In this document: in pieces, positions 36,377-45,365 of the stretch
How the letters are laid out: each line of letters opens with the position of its first letter
Position numbering within the stretch: the stretch's first letter is position 1
Assembly (NCBI GenBank): GCA_022706785.1
Contig: JAKJBW010000003.1
Coordinates: 52,528 to 116,527, forward strand
Direction: 5' to 3'
DNA from: Bacillota bacterium
Lineage (GTDB): Bacteria; Bacillota; Clostridia; UBA1381; UMGS1253
DNA length: 64,000 bases
The notes under the pieces: generated by a model
Database searches by the model: none
What the model saw: only the letters and a program-made list of their open reading frames with translations
What the model was told of the DNA's origin: nothing
Position numbers and translations under genes: made by a program

Positions 36377-37474
36377 TTGTTTGATTTTGATACCGAGGTC
36401 TCAAGACTAGCGAAAATCAAAGTGGTAGGCGTGGGCGGCGGCGGCAATAATGCCGTAAACCGCATGATTGAAGCCGGAGTTAAATGTGTTGATTTTATTT
36501 CGGCAAATACGGACAAGCAGGCGCTTATGATTTCCAAAGCAAACTGCAAAATCCAGATCGGCGAAAAGCTGACCAAAGGACTTGGCGCGGGTGCCGACCC
36601 TGAAATCGGGGAGAAGGCTGCGCAGGAGAGCAAGGAACAGCTTGAGAGCGTATTAAAGGGGAGCGACATGGTGTTTATCACCGCCGGCATGGGCGGCGGC
36701 ACGGGCACCGGCGCCGCGCCTGTTATCGCAGGCGTTGCGAAGGGACTCGGCATCCTTACGGTCGGGATCGTGACAAGGCCGTTTTCGTTTGAGGGGCGTC
36801 CCCGTATGACCAATGCTGAAAAGGGTATTGACCTGTTAAAGGAGAACGTGGACGCAATAGTAACCATCCCTAACGACAATCTACTTTCAATCATTGACAA
36901 AAAGACCGGCATAATGGATACGTTCAGGATGGCCGACGACGTGCTGCGGCAGGGAGTGCAGGGCATATCCGATATCATTGCCGTCCCCGGCTACATAAAC
37001 TGCGACTTTGCCGACGTTGTGGCGATCATGAAGGAAGCGGGGATCGCGCACATGGGCGTGGGTACCGCAAAGGGCGAAAACAAGGCGGAAGAGGCTGTGA
37101 AGATGGCTATCGAAAGCCCGCTTCTGGAAACCTCCATTGAAGGTGCGCGGGGCGTTTTGTTAAATATCACGGGCGGCAAGGACCTAAGCATGTTTGATGC
37201 CAACCAGGCCGCGCAGTTTGTGCAGAATCTGGTTGACAATGACGCTAAAATTATCTTTGGCGTTGCGCTTGATGAGTCCTTAGAGGATGAAATGCGCATT
37301 ACCCTTGTAGCCACCGGGTTTGACAGTATCAATCCCGCAAAGCCGATGTATCAGGATATTTTCAGAAAGCTGGGCTCAGAAGGCAAGGAAAAGGAAGAAA
37401 GCTTCTTTTCGTCCGGTAACTTGGGCTTAGATAATGTGGATATACCCACCTTCCTCAAGAACAGAAGCATATAG
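36377..37474 (+). CDS. ftsZ: cell division GTPase FtsZ
   Basis: FtsZ forms the cytokinetic ring. The 365-aa product has [15 protein letters not shown], the tubulin signature [11 protein letters not shown] (about 107-117), the synergy-loop region, and the C-terminal peptide DIPTFLKNR that binds partner proteins. The start is TTG at 36377 after TAAGGGGGC. No ftsA precedes it, so FtsZ would need another membrane anchor (FtsA elsewhere or SepF). A double hairpin terminator follows. Confidence 0.97.
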   Translation: MFDFDTEVSRLAKIKVVGVGGGGNNAVNRMIEAGVKCVDFISANTDKQALMISKANCKIQIGEKLTKGLGAGADPEIGEKAAQESKEQLESVLKGSDMVFITAGMGGGTGTGAAPVIAGVAKGLGILTVGIVTRPFSFEGRPRMTNAEKGIDLLKENVDAIVTIPNDNLLSIIDKKTGIMDTFRMADDVLRQGVQGISDIIAVPGYINCDFADVVAIMKEAGIAHMGVGTAKGENKAEEAVKMAIESPLLETSIEGARGVLLNITGGKDLSMFDANQAAQFVQNLVDNDAKIIFGVALDESLEDEMRITLVATGFDSINPAKPMYQDIFRKLGSEGKEKEESFFSSGNLGLDNVDIPTFLKNRSI

Positions 37475-37525
37475 ATAAATTGTATGGGCGCACTTCAAAG
37501 GTGCGGTTTTATGCTAGCTACAAAG

Positions 37526-37552
37526 GCCGGATGCATGCTTTCCGGCTTTTTT
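37526..37552 (+). terminator. terminator after ftsZ
   Basis: GCCGGA (37526-37531) pairs with TCCGGC (37541-37546) followed by six T. A smaller hairpin (CGCACTT/AGGTGCG) followed by TTTT lies just upstream near 37490-37510. It marks the end of the dcw cluster. Confidence 0.85.
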
Positions 37553-37618
37553 ACAGCAGGGAATAAGCGGGAAATTGTTATATAAATTTTGAGGGAATGA
37601 TACAAGGAGAAATAAATT

Positions 37619-38989
37619 ATGGACAGAAGACCAAACATATTATTTCTGATGAGTGACGAGCATCGCGCCGATGTGGCGGGCTTTGCGGGAAACACCATAG
37701 TCAGAACGCCTACGCTTGATTGGCTGGCACAGACGGGTGTGGTATTTACTAATGCCTATACGCCGTCGCCCATCTGTGTGCCCGGCAGGCAGTGCATGAT
37801 GGCGGGACAGTTTGCCAGGCACTGCAAATGCGAAGTATATGGCGACGATTTAGCGCCGGGGTACATGACTTTTGCCAGACGCTTCTCCCAATACGCCTAT
37901 TCCACCATAGCGTGCGGCAAGCTTCACCACATGGGCACAGACCAGCTTCAGGGCTGGCTGCACAGGTCGCTTTCGCAGGTGGGTATGGACAACAGCTATA
38001 TTGAGGGACGTGTGGAAGAAGAATTTCAGAAGTATACCAAAAGACCGTCGCTGTTTTCGGATGAGATGATACCCGAGCAGGAAATCAGCGGGAAATGGAG
38101 CGACGCCAAGGAGATTTTAAGAGCGGGCGTAGGCAAGTCAAATATTGCAAAAAATGATGAGTATGCCGCAGTCGGCGCGATTGGCTGTATAGACTGGCAT
38201 TTTCTTGATCCATACTACGACAAGGCAAATCCCAACAGGCCCATGCTGCTAAAGGTAAGCTTCCAGCAGCCGCATTACCCTTATTTTACGGATGAGGCAA
38301 AATTCAACTATTATCTGAACAGGGTGAAGCCCTATGAGAATGATAAGCCGTTTGACCACCCGTTTCTTTCCCGCCGGCAGGTCGTGCCGGGTGTGGATGT
38401 TTCGGAGCGGGATATCATACGCGCAATCGCCGCGTATTACGGCATGATTGAAACAATAGACAGCCTGTATAAGCGGGTGCTTGACGCGCTTGAAGATGCG
38501 GGGCAGAATCTTGATGACTGGATCATTGTCTACACAACGGATCACGGCGAGATGCTGGGCGAGCACGGGATTTGGGAAAAGCAGAAATTCTTTGAGGGCA
38601 GCGTCAGGGTGCCGCTGATCATCCGCTGGCCCAAGGGATTTGACGGCGGACGCGTGATTGACAAAAATGTAAATCTGTGCGACCTGTTTGCCACCCTGTG
38701 CGATCTGGCAGGCATCCCTGTGCCGGATGGGCTGGACAGCAGAAGCCTTGTTCCGCTCTTGAAGGGTGAGCCGTGTGACTGGGATAATGAGTCGGTTTCG
38801 CAGTTCGGCGGCAAGAACCTGATGATAAAGCAGGATGATTTAAAATATCAGTACTATGGCGAAGATATGCCGGAGGTGCTGTTTGACCTTAAAAAAGATC
38901 CCGGCGAAACCGTCAACTTTATGAGCGATCCGGCCTATGGTGAGCAAATACGGTATTTCAGAAACAGGCGTGGGCAGCTGGGGTTTTAG
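37619..38989 (+). CDS. type I sulfatase, cytosolic (first of tandem pair)
   Basis: Sulfatases hydrolyse sulfate esters with a formylglycine made from Cys or Ser. The 456-aa product starts RPNILFLMSDEHRAD (metal-binding Asp), has the modification motif C53-V-P-G-R57 (CxPxR with Gly where Ser is usual), GKLHHMG and TDHGEMLGEHG. No signal peptide is visible, so it probably acts inside the cell on imported sulfated sugars or oligosaccharides. RBS AAGGAG. It is followed 67 bp later by a close paralogue and faces the uronate operon. An activating radical SAM maturase is not in the window. Substrate unknown. Confidence 0.93.
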   Translation: MDRRPNILFLMSDEHRADVAGFAGNTIVRTPTLDWLAQTGVVFTNAYTPSPICVPGRQCMMAGQFARHCKCEVYGDDLAPGYMTFARRFSQYAYSTIACGKLHHMGTDQLQGWLHRSLSQVGMDNSYIEGRVEEEFQKYTKRPSLFSDEMIPEQEISGKWSDAKEILRAGVGKSNIAKNDEYAAVGAIGCIDWHFLDPYYDKANPNRPMLLKVSFQQPHYPYFTDEAKFNYYLNRVKPYENDKPFDHPFLSRRQVVPGVDVSERDIIRAIAAYYGMIETIDSLYKRVLDALEDAGQNLDDWIIVYTTDHGEMLGEHGIWEKQKFFEGSVRVPLIIRWPKGFDGGRVIDKNVNLCDLFATLCDLAGIPVPDGLDSRSLVPLLKGEPCDWDNESVSQFGGKNLMIKQDDLKYQYYGEDMPEVLFDLKKDPGETVNFMSDPAYGEQIRYFRNRRGQLGF

Positions 38990-39056
38990 AGGCGCGTTTC
39001 TGCAAAAAAGGATTGTGCATGTACCATTTATATAATCAATAAGCGGGGGATATCAC

Positions 39057-40427
39057 ATGACAAACAGACCAAACATACTGTTTTTGATGAGCGACGAGCA
39101 CCGTGCGGACACAGCGGGGTTTGTAGGCAATGACGTTGTGAGAACGCCGACGCTGGATTGGCTGGCAAAAACGGGCGTGGTGTTCACGGGTGCCTACACG
39201 CCGTCGCCTGTTTGCGTGCCGGCAAGGCAGTGCATGATGGCGGGGCAGCTGCCGAGGACATGCGAGTGCGAGTGCTACGGCGACGATCTGGCGCCCGGAT
39301 ACATGACCTTTTCAAAGCGCTTTTCCCAGTATGCCTACTCCACAGTGGCGTGCGGCAAGCTCCACCACATGGGCTACGACCAGATGCAGGGCTGGCTGCA
39401 CACCAGAAGCTGGCATGAAAACGTGAGCGACAGATACATTGAGGGGCGCGTGGAAGAAGAGTTTAAAAAGTATGCGGCACGGCCTTCATTGTTGTCAGAC
39501 GCGCTTATTCCTGAAAAAGAGGTTACAGGCAAATGGGGCAACAGAAAAGAAATATTAAGGGCAGGAGTAGGAAAGGCGAGAGCCATCCTGCACGATGAAT
39601 TTGCCGTCGCGGGCGCCGTTGACTATATAGACCGTCATTTCCTAGACCCGTTTTACGACAAATCCAACCCGGCAAGACCGCTGCTTTTGAAGGTGAGCCT
39701 GGAGCAGCCGCATTATCCTTATCTGACCGACGAGGAAAAGTTTAACTATTATTTAAACCGGGTAAAACCGTACAGAGATCAAAAGCCGTTTGACCACCCG
39801 TTCCTTTCGGAGGGGAGCGTCATACCCGGCGTCGACGTTTCGGAGCGGGATATTGTACGCGCTATGGCCGCGTACTACGGCATGATCGAAACTGTGGACG
39901 GCATGTATGCCCGCGTGCTTGACGCGCTTAAAAATGCCGGGCAGGACCTTGACGACTGGATTATTGTGTTTACCTCAGACCACGGCGAGATGCTGGGCGA
40001 GCATAGCGTATGGGAAAAGACAAAGTTTTTTGAGGGGAGCGTCAAGGTGCCGCTTATCATCCGCTGGCCCAGGGGCTTTGAAGGCGGAAGGGTAATTGAC
40101 AAAAACGTGAACACATGCGATCTGTTTGCCACGCTCTGCGACTTGGCGGGTATCCCTGCGCCGGACGGCCTTGACAGCAGAAGCCTTATGCCACTGCTCA
40201 AAGGCGAGCCGTGCGACTGGGACAACGAGTCGGTTTCGCAGTTTGCCGGCGTTCATCTTATGATAAAACAGGATGATTTAAAATATCAGTACTACGGCGA
40301 GAGCCTGCCGGAGGTGCTGTTTGATCTTGCAAAGGATCCGGGCGAAACCATCAACTTTATGGGTGACCCGGCTTATGATAAGCAAATACAGTATTTCAGA
40401 AACAGGCGGGGGCAGCTGGGGTTTTAG
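39057..40427 (+). CDS. type I sulfatase, cytosolic (second of tandem pair)
   Basis: Same length (456 aa) and highly similar throughout to the sulfatase just upstream, so a tandem duplication. The formylglycine site reads C53-V-P-A-R57. SDHGEMLGEHS, GKLHHMG and the C-terminal block LMIKQDDLKYQYYGE are shared. Differences cluster in short stretches such as residues about 125-180 and may tune substrate choice. It also lacks a signal peptide. RBS GCGGGGGATATCAC. A hairpin terminator follows. Confidence 0.93.
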   Translation: MTNRPNILFLMSDEHRADTAGFVGNDVVRTPTLDWLAKTGVVFTGAYTPSPVCVPARQCMMAGQLPRTCECECYGDDLAPGYMTFSKRFSQYAYSTVACGKLHHMGYDQMQGWLHTRSWHENVSDRYIEGRVEEEFKKYAARPSLLSDALIPEKEVTGKWGNRKEILRAGVGKARAILHDEFAVAGAVDYIDRHFLDPFYDKSNPARPLLLKVSLEQPHYPYLTDEEKFNYYLNRVKPYRDQKPFDHPFLSEGSVIPGVDVSERDIVRAMAAYYGMIETVDGMYARVLDALKNAGQDLDDWIIVFTSDHGEMLGEHSVWEKTKFFEGSVKVPLIIRWPRGFEGGRVIDKNVNTCDLFATLCDLAGIPAPDGLDSRSLMPLLKGEPCDWDNESVSQFAGVHLMIKQDDLKYQYYGESLPEVLFDLAKDPGETINFMGDPAYDKQIQYFRNRRGQLGF

Positions 40428-40461
40428 ATAAAAGCGCTGACGGAATATCTGATAAAAGTAG

Positions 40462-40487
40462 CAGGGCATGTCCGCGGACACGCCCTG
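40462..40487. terminator. hairpin between the sulfatase pair and the uronate operon
   Basis: CAGGGC (40462-40467) pairs with GCCCTG (40482-40487), with the self-complementary TGTCCGCGGACA in between and one mismatch. A second hairpin, CACCGG/CCGGTG (about 40506-40523), lies nearer the minus-strand operon end. Both sit between converging units; T-runs are weak. Confidence 0.6.
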
Positions 40488-40535
40488 TCATATGTTGTAT
40501 AGACAACCACCGGTTAAGCCGGTGATCCTGGCTGT

Positions 40536-41522
40536 TTAACCGGTGATCCTGACTCTCTGCTTCTTGTCGGAAGATTCATACATGGCTTCTATTATCCTGC
40601 ATGCAGGAAGCGCCTCTTCAATCGGCAGGCTGCTTCCGGATCCGAATAAGATCTCGTCATATAATTCATGTATAAGCGCTGTATGAGCGTTGCCAAAATA
40701 ACTTTTTCCCAAGTGCGCTTTAATATTTTCAATGGTGAGATCGTCATCAATAAACAAGCCCTTTTCGGTCAGCTTTAATGTGGCGCTTTCGCATTTTATC
40801 TCGATTTGTATGGTTGAGCCGCTGTTATAACAATTTGTTGCAAAAAACATGCCAACTATACCGCTTGCATAGTAAAATGCGGCAGTTGCGGTATCCTCGC
40901 CCTCAATGGTGCCCGGATGCGTGTAATTATCGACATGAGCCTTAACGCTTTCGACATCCCCGACTAAATATTGCATCAGGTCAATGGTATGTATGGCTTG
41001 GTTGACAAGCAAGCATCCGCCTTCTTTTGCGATCCTGCCCCGCCAGTCGCTGTTTGTATAATACGCATCGTTCCTGTACCACGGCACAAGCGCACATACG
41101 CCCAAAACATTGCCATATGTTTTTTTAGCCAGCATATCCTTTGCCATCACTGTAGCGTTATTATATCTGTTTTGAAAACATACGCACACCTTTTTGCCAT
41201 TTTTATTTTCTATCATTTTTAATAGCTGTTCGGCCTTTGTTGCCGCCGGTTTTTCGACAAGCACATGCTTCCCCGCATTAGCACAGTCAATCGTCATTTG
41301 GGCGTGCAGATAATGCGGCGTACAAATATGAACAATGTCGATATCCTCTCTTTTTAACAGCTCACGGTAATCGGTATATTTCGCGCAGCTGTATCCGGAC
41401 ATCTGCTCCTCTTTTATGTCACACACGGCAACCAGATTCGCGCCATATGATTTTATTGCGTTGATATGCGCTGCTGATATAACGCCAAGACCTATTACAG
41501 CTGCATTCACAGCACTCACCAC
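40536..41522 (-). CDS. Gfo/Idh/MocA family oxidoreductase
   Basis: NAD(P)-dependent sugar dehydrogenases of this family oxidise or reduce carbohydrate hydroxyls. The 328-aa product has the Rossmann start AAVIGLGVISAAHI, HICTPHYLHAQM and the catalytic VEKPAA block (about 93), then the C-terminal alpha/beta domain. Its start overlaps the upstream isomerase gene by 7 bp; a GTG about four codons inside (before NAAVIG) is better spaced from a GGTGAG. It is the last gene of the seven-gene uronate operon. Substrate not known. Confidence 0.9.
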   Translation of the reverse strand: MVSAVNAAVIGLGVISAAHINAIKSYGANLVAVCDIKEEQMSGYSCAKYTDYRELLKREDIDIVHICTPHYLHAQMTIDCANAGKHVLVEKPAATKAEQLLKMIENKNGKKVCVCFQNRYNNATVMAKDMLAKKTYGNVLGVCALVPWYRNDAYYTNSDWRGRIAKEGGCLLVNQAIHTIDLMQYLVGDVESVKAHVDNYTHPGTIEGEDTATAAFYYASGIVGMFFATNCYNSGSTIQIEIKCESATLKLTEKGLFIDDDLTIENIKAHLGKSYFGNAHTALIHELYDEILFGSGSSLPIEEALPACRIIEAMYESSDKKQRVRITG

Positions 41523-42277
41523 TTTTTGATATTTTCGAGGCTGATTTTAAGGCTTTCAAACGGATCCCGATAGCAGATATCCTGCTCTACCGCATACCAT
41601 TTGACATTTATGTCCTCGCAGGCTTTTATGATGGGCGGCCAATCCATATTGCCTTCGCCGACCTCTGCCATAGTCATTTCATTATTGAATATCTGCATAT
41701 CTTTCAGGTGGACGACTTCGATCCTGTCGGCATATTTGCCAATGAAAGCTGCCGGAGACGCTCCGCCTGCCTGGAGCCAAAATGTGTCTACTAAAAGCCC
41801 GAACACCTTTGGATCGGTATGATCTTCAACAATCTCAAAAAAGTTCTTTACGCCAAATTTTTCAAATTCAAAGTTATGATTGTGATAGACAAACTTCAAA
41901 CCGCTTTGCGCTATTTCTTTTGCGATCGGGTTCACGATATTCACAAATTCAACCATCTTTTCATAGCTGACTCTAAACTCAGGCGGCATAGCGCCCAAAC
42001 CGATATAACCACAATTCCACGTCTTATGTTCGTCAATCAGATTTGTCAAGTCGTCTTTCAGCCTTTCAAAAGGCGAATGGGTTGCACAGATTGTGATATC
42101 CAGGCTATCGGCAATCTGCTTTACTTCTTTATAGGGTATCGGGCCTATTGCGGAAACCTGAACAGCATTGTATCCGATGTCTTTGAGCTTTTTCATCGTA
42201 TTTTCTAAGTCTTTAGCCGTTTTGGCAAAATCCCGCAGTGTAAAAAGCTGAGCCGCTATTTTTGACATATCCATCAT
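41516..42277 (-). CDS. sugar phosphate isomerase/epimerase family TIM barrel
   Basis: The 253-aa product is an AP-endonuclease-2-like TIM barrel, a fold used by xylose-isomerase-like epimerases. Visible landmarks are AAQLFTLRDF, KDIGYNAVQVS, KFVYHNHNFEF with metal-binding residues, LLVDTFWLQAGG and VVHLKDM. It overlaps the Gfo/Idh gene, and such overlapping pairs suggest the two enzymes act in sequence. RBS AAAGGTAG before ATG-ATG. The reaction cannot be assigned from sequence. Confidence 0.88.
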   Translation of the reverse strand: MMDMSKIAAQLFTLRDFAKTAKDLENTMKKLKDIGYNAVQVSAIGPIPYKEVKQIADSLDITICATHSPFERLKDDLTNLIDEHKTWNCGYIGLGAMPPEFRVSYEKMVEFVNIVNPIAKEIAQSGLKFVYHNHNFEFEKFGVKNFFEIVEDHTDPKVFGLLVDTFWLQAGGASPAAFIGKYADRIEVVHLKDMQIFNNEMTMAEVGEGNMDWPPIIKACEDINVKWYAVEQDICYRDPFESLKISLENIKKW

Positions 42278-42291
42278 AACACTACCTTTCT

Positions 42292-43455
42292 TTAATGTGT
42301 TCCACTGACATCGAGAATAGTGGATTTCACAGATTTTTTTGCAGTAGAATTTTTGATTTTCTCCTGTAATTTTTCGTAGAACAAATCTTCATCTATCGGA
42401 AGCGTGACCCAATCGTCAAGCCACGAGGATAAATGTATGGCGTTGGATATCTCAAGGCCCCGTATCCCTTCAATTCCCGGCGCCAAAAGGGGTGTGCCTT
42501 TTAATATGGCACTCGAGAAGTTTTCCATTATGCCGACATGTTCAAGCGCCGTACCGACTACAGGGATTTCGCATTTCCAGCATTCCGGACTGCCGAAGCC
42601 GCCCGTATACTCCGCATTGAATTTGCGCTCCGATACGGTGTTTCGCCAAAAGGTTATTTGGTTGTCTTCCACAACAATTTTACCCATGTCACCTGATATT
42701 TCCAATCTGTTTGTGCCCGGGCTTTCATAGGTCGATGTAATAAATACGGCAGTCGCACCGTTTTCATATTCGGCGTACGCCGTTACATCGTCTTCAACTT
42801 CGATATCGTGCATTTTGCCGTACGCACAAAATGCCCTGACACGCGTGGGCAGAACGTCGCCCATTATCCACTGCCACATGTCGAGCTGATGCGGATCCTG
42901 GTTCAAAAGAACGCCGCCGCCTTCGCCGGCCCATGTTGCGCGCCATGTTCCGGAATCATAATAGCATTGCGGCCGGTACCACGAGGTTATAATCCAGTTT
43001 AAGCGGCGGATTTCTCCAAGCTCACCGTTTCTGATCAGCTCGCGGACCTTTTGATATGCCGGATTGGTTCTCTGGTTATACATCATGCCAAAAACCTTAC
43101 CGGTTTTTAATGCGGCCTCGTTCATCACCCTGACCTGCTTTGTGTATACGCCTGCCGGCTTTTCACACAGCACGTTTAAGTTATGCTCAAACGCCGAAAC
43201 GGCGAGATCCGGGTGAGAATAATGCGGCGTCGCAATCAAAACAGCGTCAATCTCATTTGATCCATACATATCAGCATGGTTATGAAATAATTTTATTGCA
43301 TCGCCATAGAGTTCTTTTACGCAATTTAATTTTTCAGGGTCAATATCACATACTGCCGTGACCGTCGCGTTTGCGACAGCGCCTTCAAATAATTTTTTGA
43401 CGTGGGAACTGCCCATGTTTCCGAAACCTACGATGCCAAACCTTACCTTATCCAT
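42292..43455 (-). CDS. Gfo/Idh/MocA family oxidoreductase
   Basis: The 387-aa product has the N-terminal NAD-binding start FGIVGFGNMGSSHVK, ATPHYSHPDLA and CEKPAGVYTKQ (catalytic Lys, about 98). The second domain includes GGGVLLNQDPHQLDMWQW with a His typical of catalysis. RBS GGAGGAGATGGA. It lies between the fructuronate reductase and a TIM-barrel gene in the same operon. It is only distantly similar to the other oxidoreductase in the operon, so the two probably have different substrates. Confidence 0.9.
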   Translation of the reverse strand: MDKVRFGIVGFGNMGSSHVKKLFEGAVANATVTAVCDIDPEKLNCVKELYGDAIKLFHNHADMYGSNEIDAVLIATPHYSHPDLAVSAFEHNLNVLCEKPAGVYTKQVRVMNEAALKTGKVFGMMYNQRTNPAYQKVRELIRNGELGEIRRLNWIITSWYRPQCYYDSGTWRATWAGEGGGVLLNQDPHQLDMWQWIMGDVLPTRVRAFCAYGKMHDIEVEDDVTAYAEYENGATAVFITSTYESPGTNRLEISGDMGKIVVEDNQITFWRNTVSERKFNAEYTGGFGSPECWKCEIPVVGTALEHVGIMENFSSAILKGTPLLAPGIEGIRGLEISNAIHLSSWLDDWVTLPIDEDLFYEKLQEKIKNSTAKKSVKSTILDVSGTH

Positions 43456-43466
43456 TCCATCTCCTC

Positions 43467-44318
43467 CTATACTCCGCTATATGCTGAAAAGCCGCCGTCA
43501 ACCGGTATTACGACTCCGTTTACAAAGGCGGACGCTTTGGTGTTGACAAGGAACAAAAGCGCCCCGACAAGCTCATCAACCTCACCGAATCTGTTCATTG
43601 GCGTTGCCGACAAAATTTTATCTGTGCGCGGCGTCGGCTTCCCTTCGCCATCGAAAAGCAGCGCCCTGTTCTGGTCAGTGACAAAAAAGCCCGGCGCGAT
43701 GGCATTCACCCTGATTCCAACCTTACTCATATGTACCGCAAGCCACTGCGTAAAATTGCTTACCGCGGCCTTAGCTCCGCTGTATGCCGGTATTTTGGTC
43801 AGCGGTGTGAAAGCATTCATAGAAGAAATGTTTATGATGGTGCAATCGCTTTTGCCGACCATGTCTTTTGAAAATATTTGCGTCGGCAGCAGTGTTCCGA
43901 TAAAATTCAAATTAAAAACAAATTCAATGTCGCCCGGGTTTAAATCAAAAAACGTGACAAGCTCACTGTTTCCGATATCTTCACTGTAAAGGTACTCTTT
44001 TGTAGTCGTGCCTCTGGGATGGTTTCCGCCTGCGCCGTTAATTAATATATCACATCCGCCAAACGCTTCTGTCACAACGCCTCGCGCCTCTTTCAGGCTT
44101 TGCGCCTCCAGTACGTTTGCGGCAACGCCGATGGCGTTGCCGCCGTTTTTATTGATTTCTTCCGCTACTTTTAATGCATTTTCAGGCCGCAGATCAAGCA
44201 CAGCAACATTTGCGCCGCACTTTGCCAGCGCCTGCGCAAAAACGCCGCAGATAACGCCTCCGCCTCCTGTTACCACTGCTGTTTTGCCATTCAAATCCAT
44301 GATAAAAGGTAACTGCAT
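43467..44318 (-). CDS. uxuB: SDR oxidoreductase, probable D-mannonate oxidoreductase (fructuronate reductase)
   Basis: In Gram-positive bacteria the step fructuronate + NADH to mannonate is often carried out by a short-chain dehydrogenase. The 283-aa product has the coenzyme motif TGGGGVICG (about 17), NGAGGNHPRG and the catalytic Ser...Tyr-x-x-x-Lys (YSGAK, about 183). The gene directly follows uxuA and uxaC, which strongly supports the pathway assignment. RBS AAGGAG. A gluconate 5-dehydrogenase activity is the main alternative. Confidence 0.87.
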   Translation of the reverse strand: MQLPFIMDLNGKTAVVTGGGGVICGVFAQALAKCGANVAVLDLRPENALKVAEEINKNGGNAIGVAANVLEAQSLKEARGVVTEAFGGCDILINGAGGNHPRGTTTKEYLYSEDIGNSELVTFFDLNPGDIEFVFNLNFIGTLLPTQIFSKDMVGKSDCTIINISSMNAFTPLTKIPAYSGAKAAVSNFTQWLAVHMSKVGIRVNAIAPGFFVTDQNRALLFDGEGKPTPRTDKILSATPMNRFGEVDELVGALLFLVNTKASAFVNGVVIPVDGGFSAYSGV

Positions 44319-45359
44319 TTATTTATTCTCCTTATCGATAGCTTCCCAGAGTCCATTCAAGTATACCGCGCCCAATGCTCTGTCATACAGGCCATAGCCC
44401 GGTCTGCCCTGCTCTCCCCAAATCATGCGCCCGTGATCCGGCCTGATCGGACCTGTAAAGCCGATGTCGTGATACGCTTTCATAATCTCATACATATCGA
44501 GCGAACCGTCGTCGCTCCTGTGAGATGACTCCTCAAAAGACTGCTGCCCCGTTATTTTAATATTTCTGCAATGCCCAAAATGTATTCTGTCGCCGAATTC
44601 ACGGATCAGAGCGGGAACATCGTTTGACGGCGCTGCCCCTAATGAGCCGGAGCAAAGTGTCAGGCCGTTATAGGGGCTGTCGACCAATTTCAAGAGTCTG
44701 TCAAGATTGTCCCTGCTTGATATGATCCTTGGCAAGCCGAATATCGGCCAAGGCGGGTCGTCCGGATGTATGGCCATCTTAATTTTAACTTCCTGCGCAA
44801 CCTTGATCACGCGCTCCAGGAAATATTTAAGGTTGCCCCATAGATCCTCTTCGGTTATGCTTTGGTATTTTTCAAGTAATGCTTTCAGTCCGTCTTTCGT
44901 ATAGGCTGCGTCCCAGCCCGGCAGCGACAGATCACTGGTCAAAGGATTGATGGCCTCCACTTGCTCTTTTACGTAAATCAATGCATTTGAACCGTCGGGC
45001 AATTCAAACGTAAGATCGGAGCGCGTCCAGTCAAAAACCGGCATGAAATTATAGCACACGACTTCAACGCCTGCTTTTGCAAGGTTTTTGAGTGTTGCGC
45101 AATAGTTTTCTATATATTCGTCCCTGTTGCCGTCACCTGTTTTTATATCCTCGTGAACCGGCACGCTTTCAATGACTTTAAAAGCCAAGGCGCTGTCATT
45201 GATTTTTTTCTTTAATGCCATAATACGATCAAGATCCCATACTTTACCGACCGGAATATCGTAGATCGCGGTAACGATCCCTGTCACGCCCGGTATCTGG
45301 CGGATTTTGTCCAAAGTGACCGGGTCGGAGTCGCCGTACCATCTGAAAGTCATTTCCAT
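44319..45359 (-). CDS. uxuA: mannonate dehydratase
   Basis: It dehydrates D-mannonate to 2-keto-3-deoxygluconate. The 346-aa product starts [24 protein letters not shown] (ATG-GAA-ATG start) and has the family blocks [56 protein letters not shown] and [17 protein letters not shown] precedes the ATG; it sits 6 bp after uxaC. Strong assignment. Confidence 0.96.
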   Translation of the reverse strand: MEMTFRWYGDSDPVTLDKIRQIPGVTGIVTAIYDIPVGKVWDLDRIMALKKKINDSALAFKVIESVPVHEDIKTGDGNRDEYIENYCATLKNLAKAGVEVVCYNFMPVFDWTRSDLTFELPDGSNALIYVKEQVEAINPLTSDLSLPGWDAAYTKDGLKALLEKYQSITEEDLWGNLKYFLERVIKVAQEVKIKMAIHPDDPPWPIFGLPRIISSRDNLDRLLKLVDSPYNGLTLCSGSLGAAPSNDVPALIREFGDRIHFGHCRNIKITGQQSFEESSHRSDDGSLDMYEIMKAYHDIGFTGPIRPDHGRMIWGEQGRPGYGLYDRALGAVYLNGLWEAIDKENK

Positions 45360-45365
45360 AGCTTC

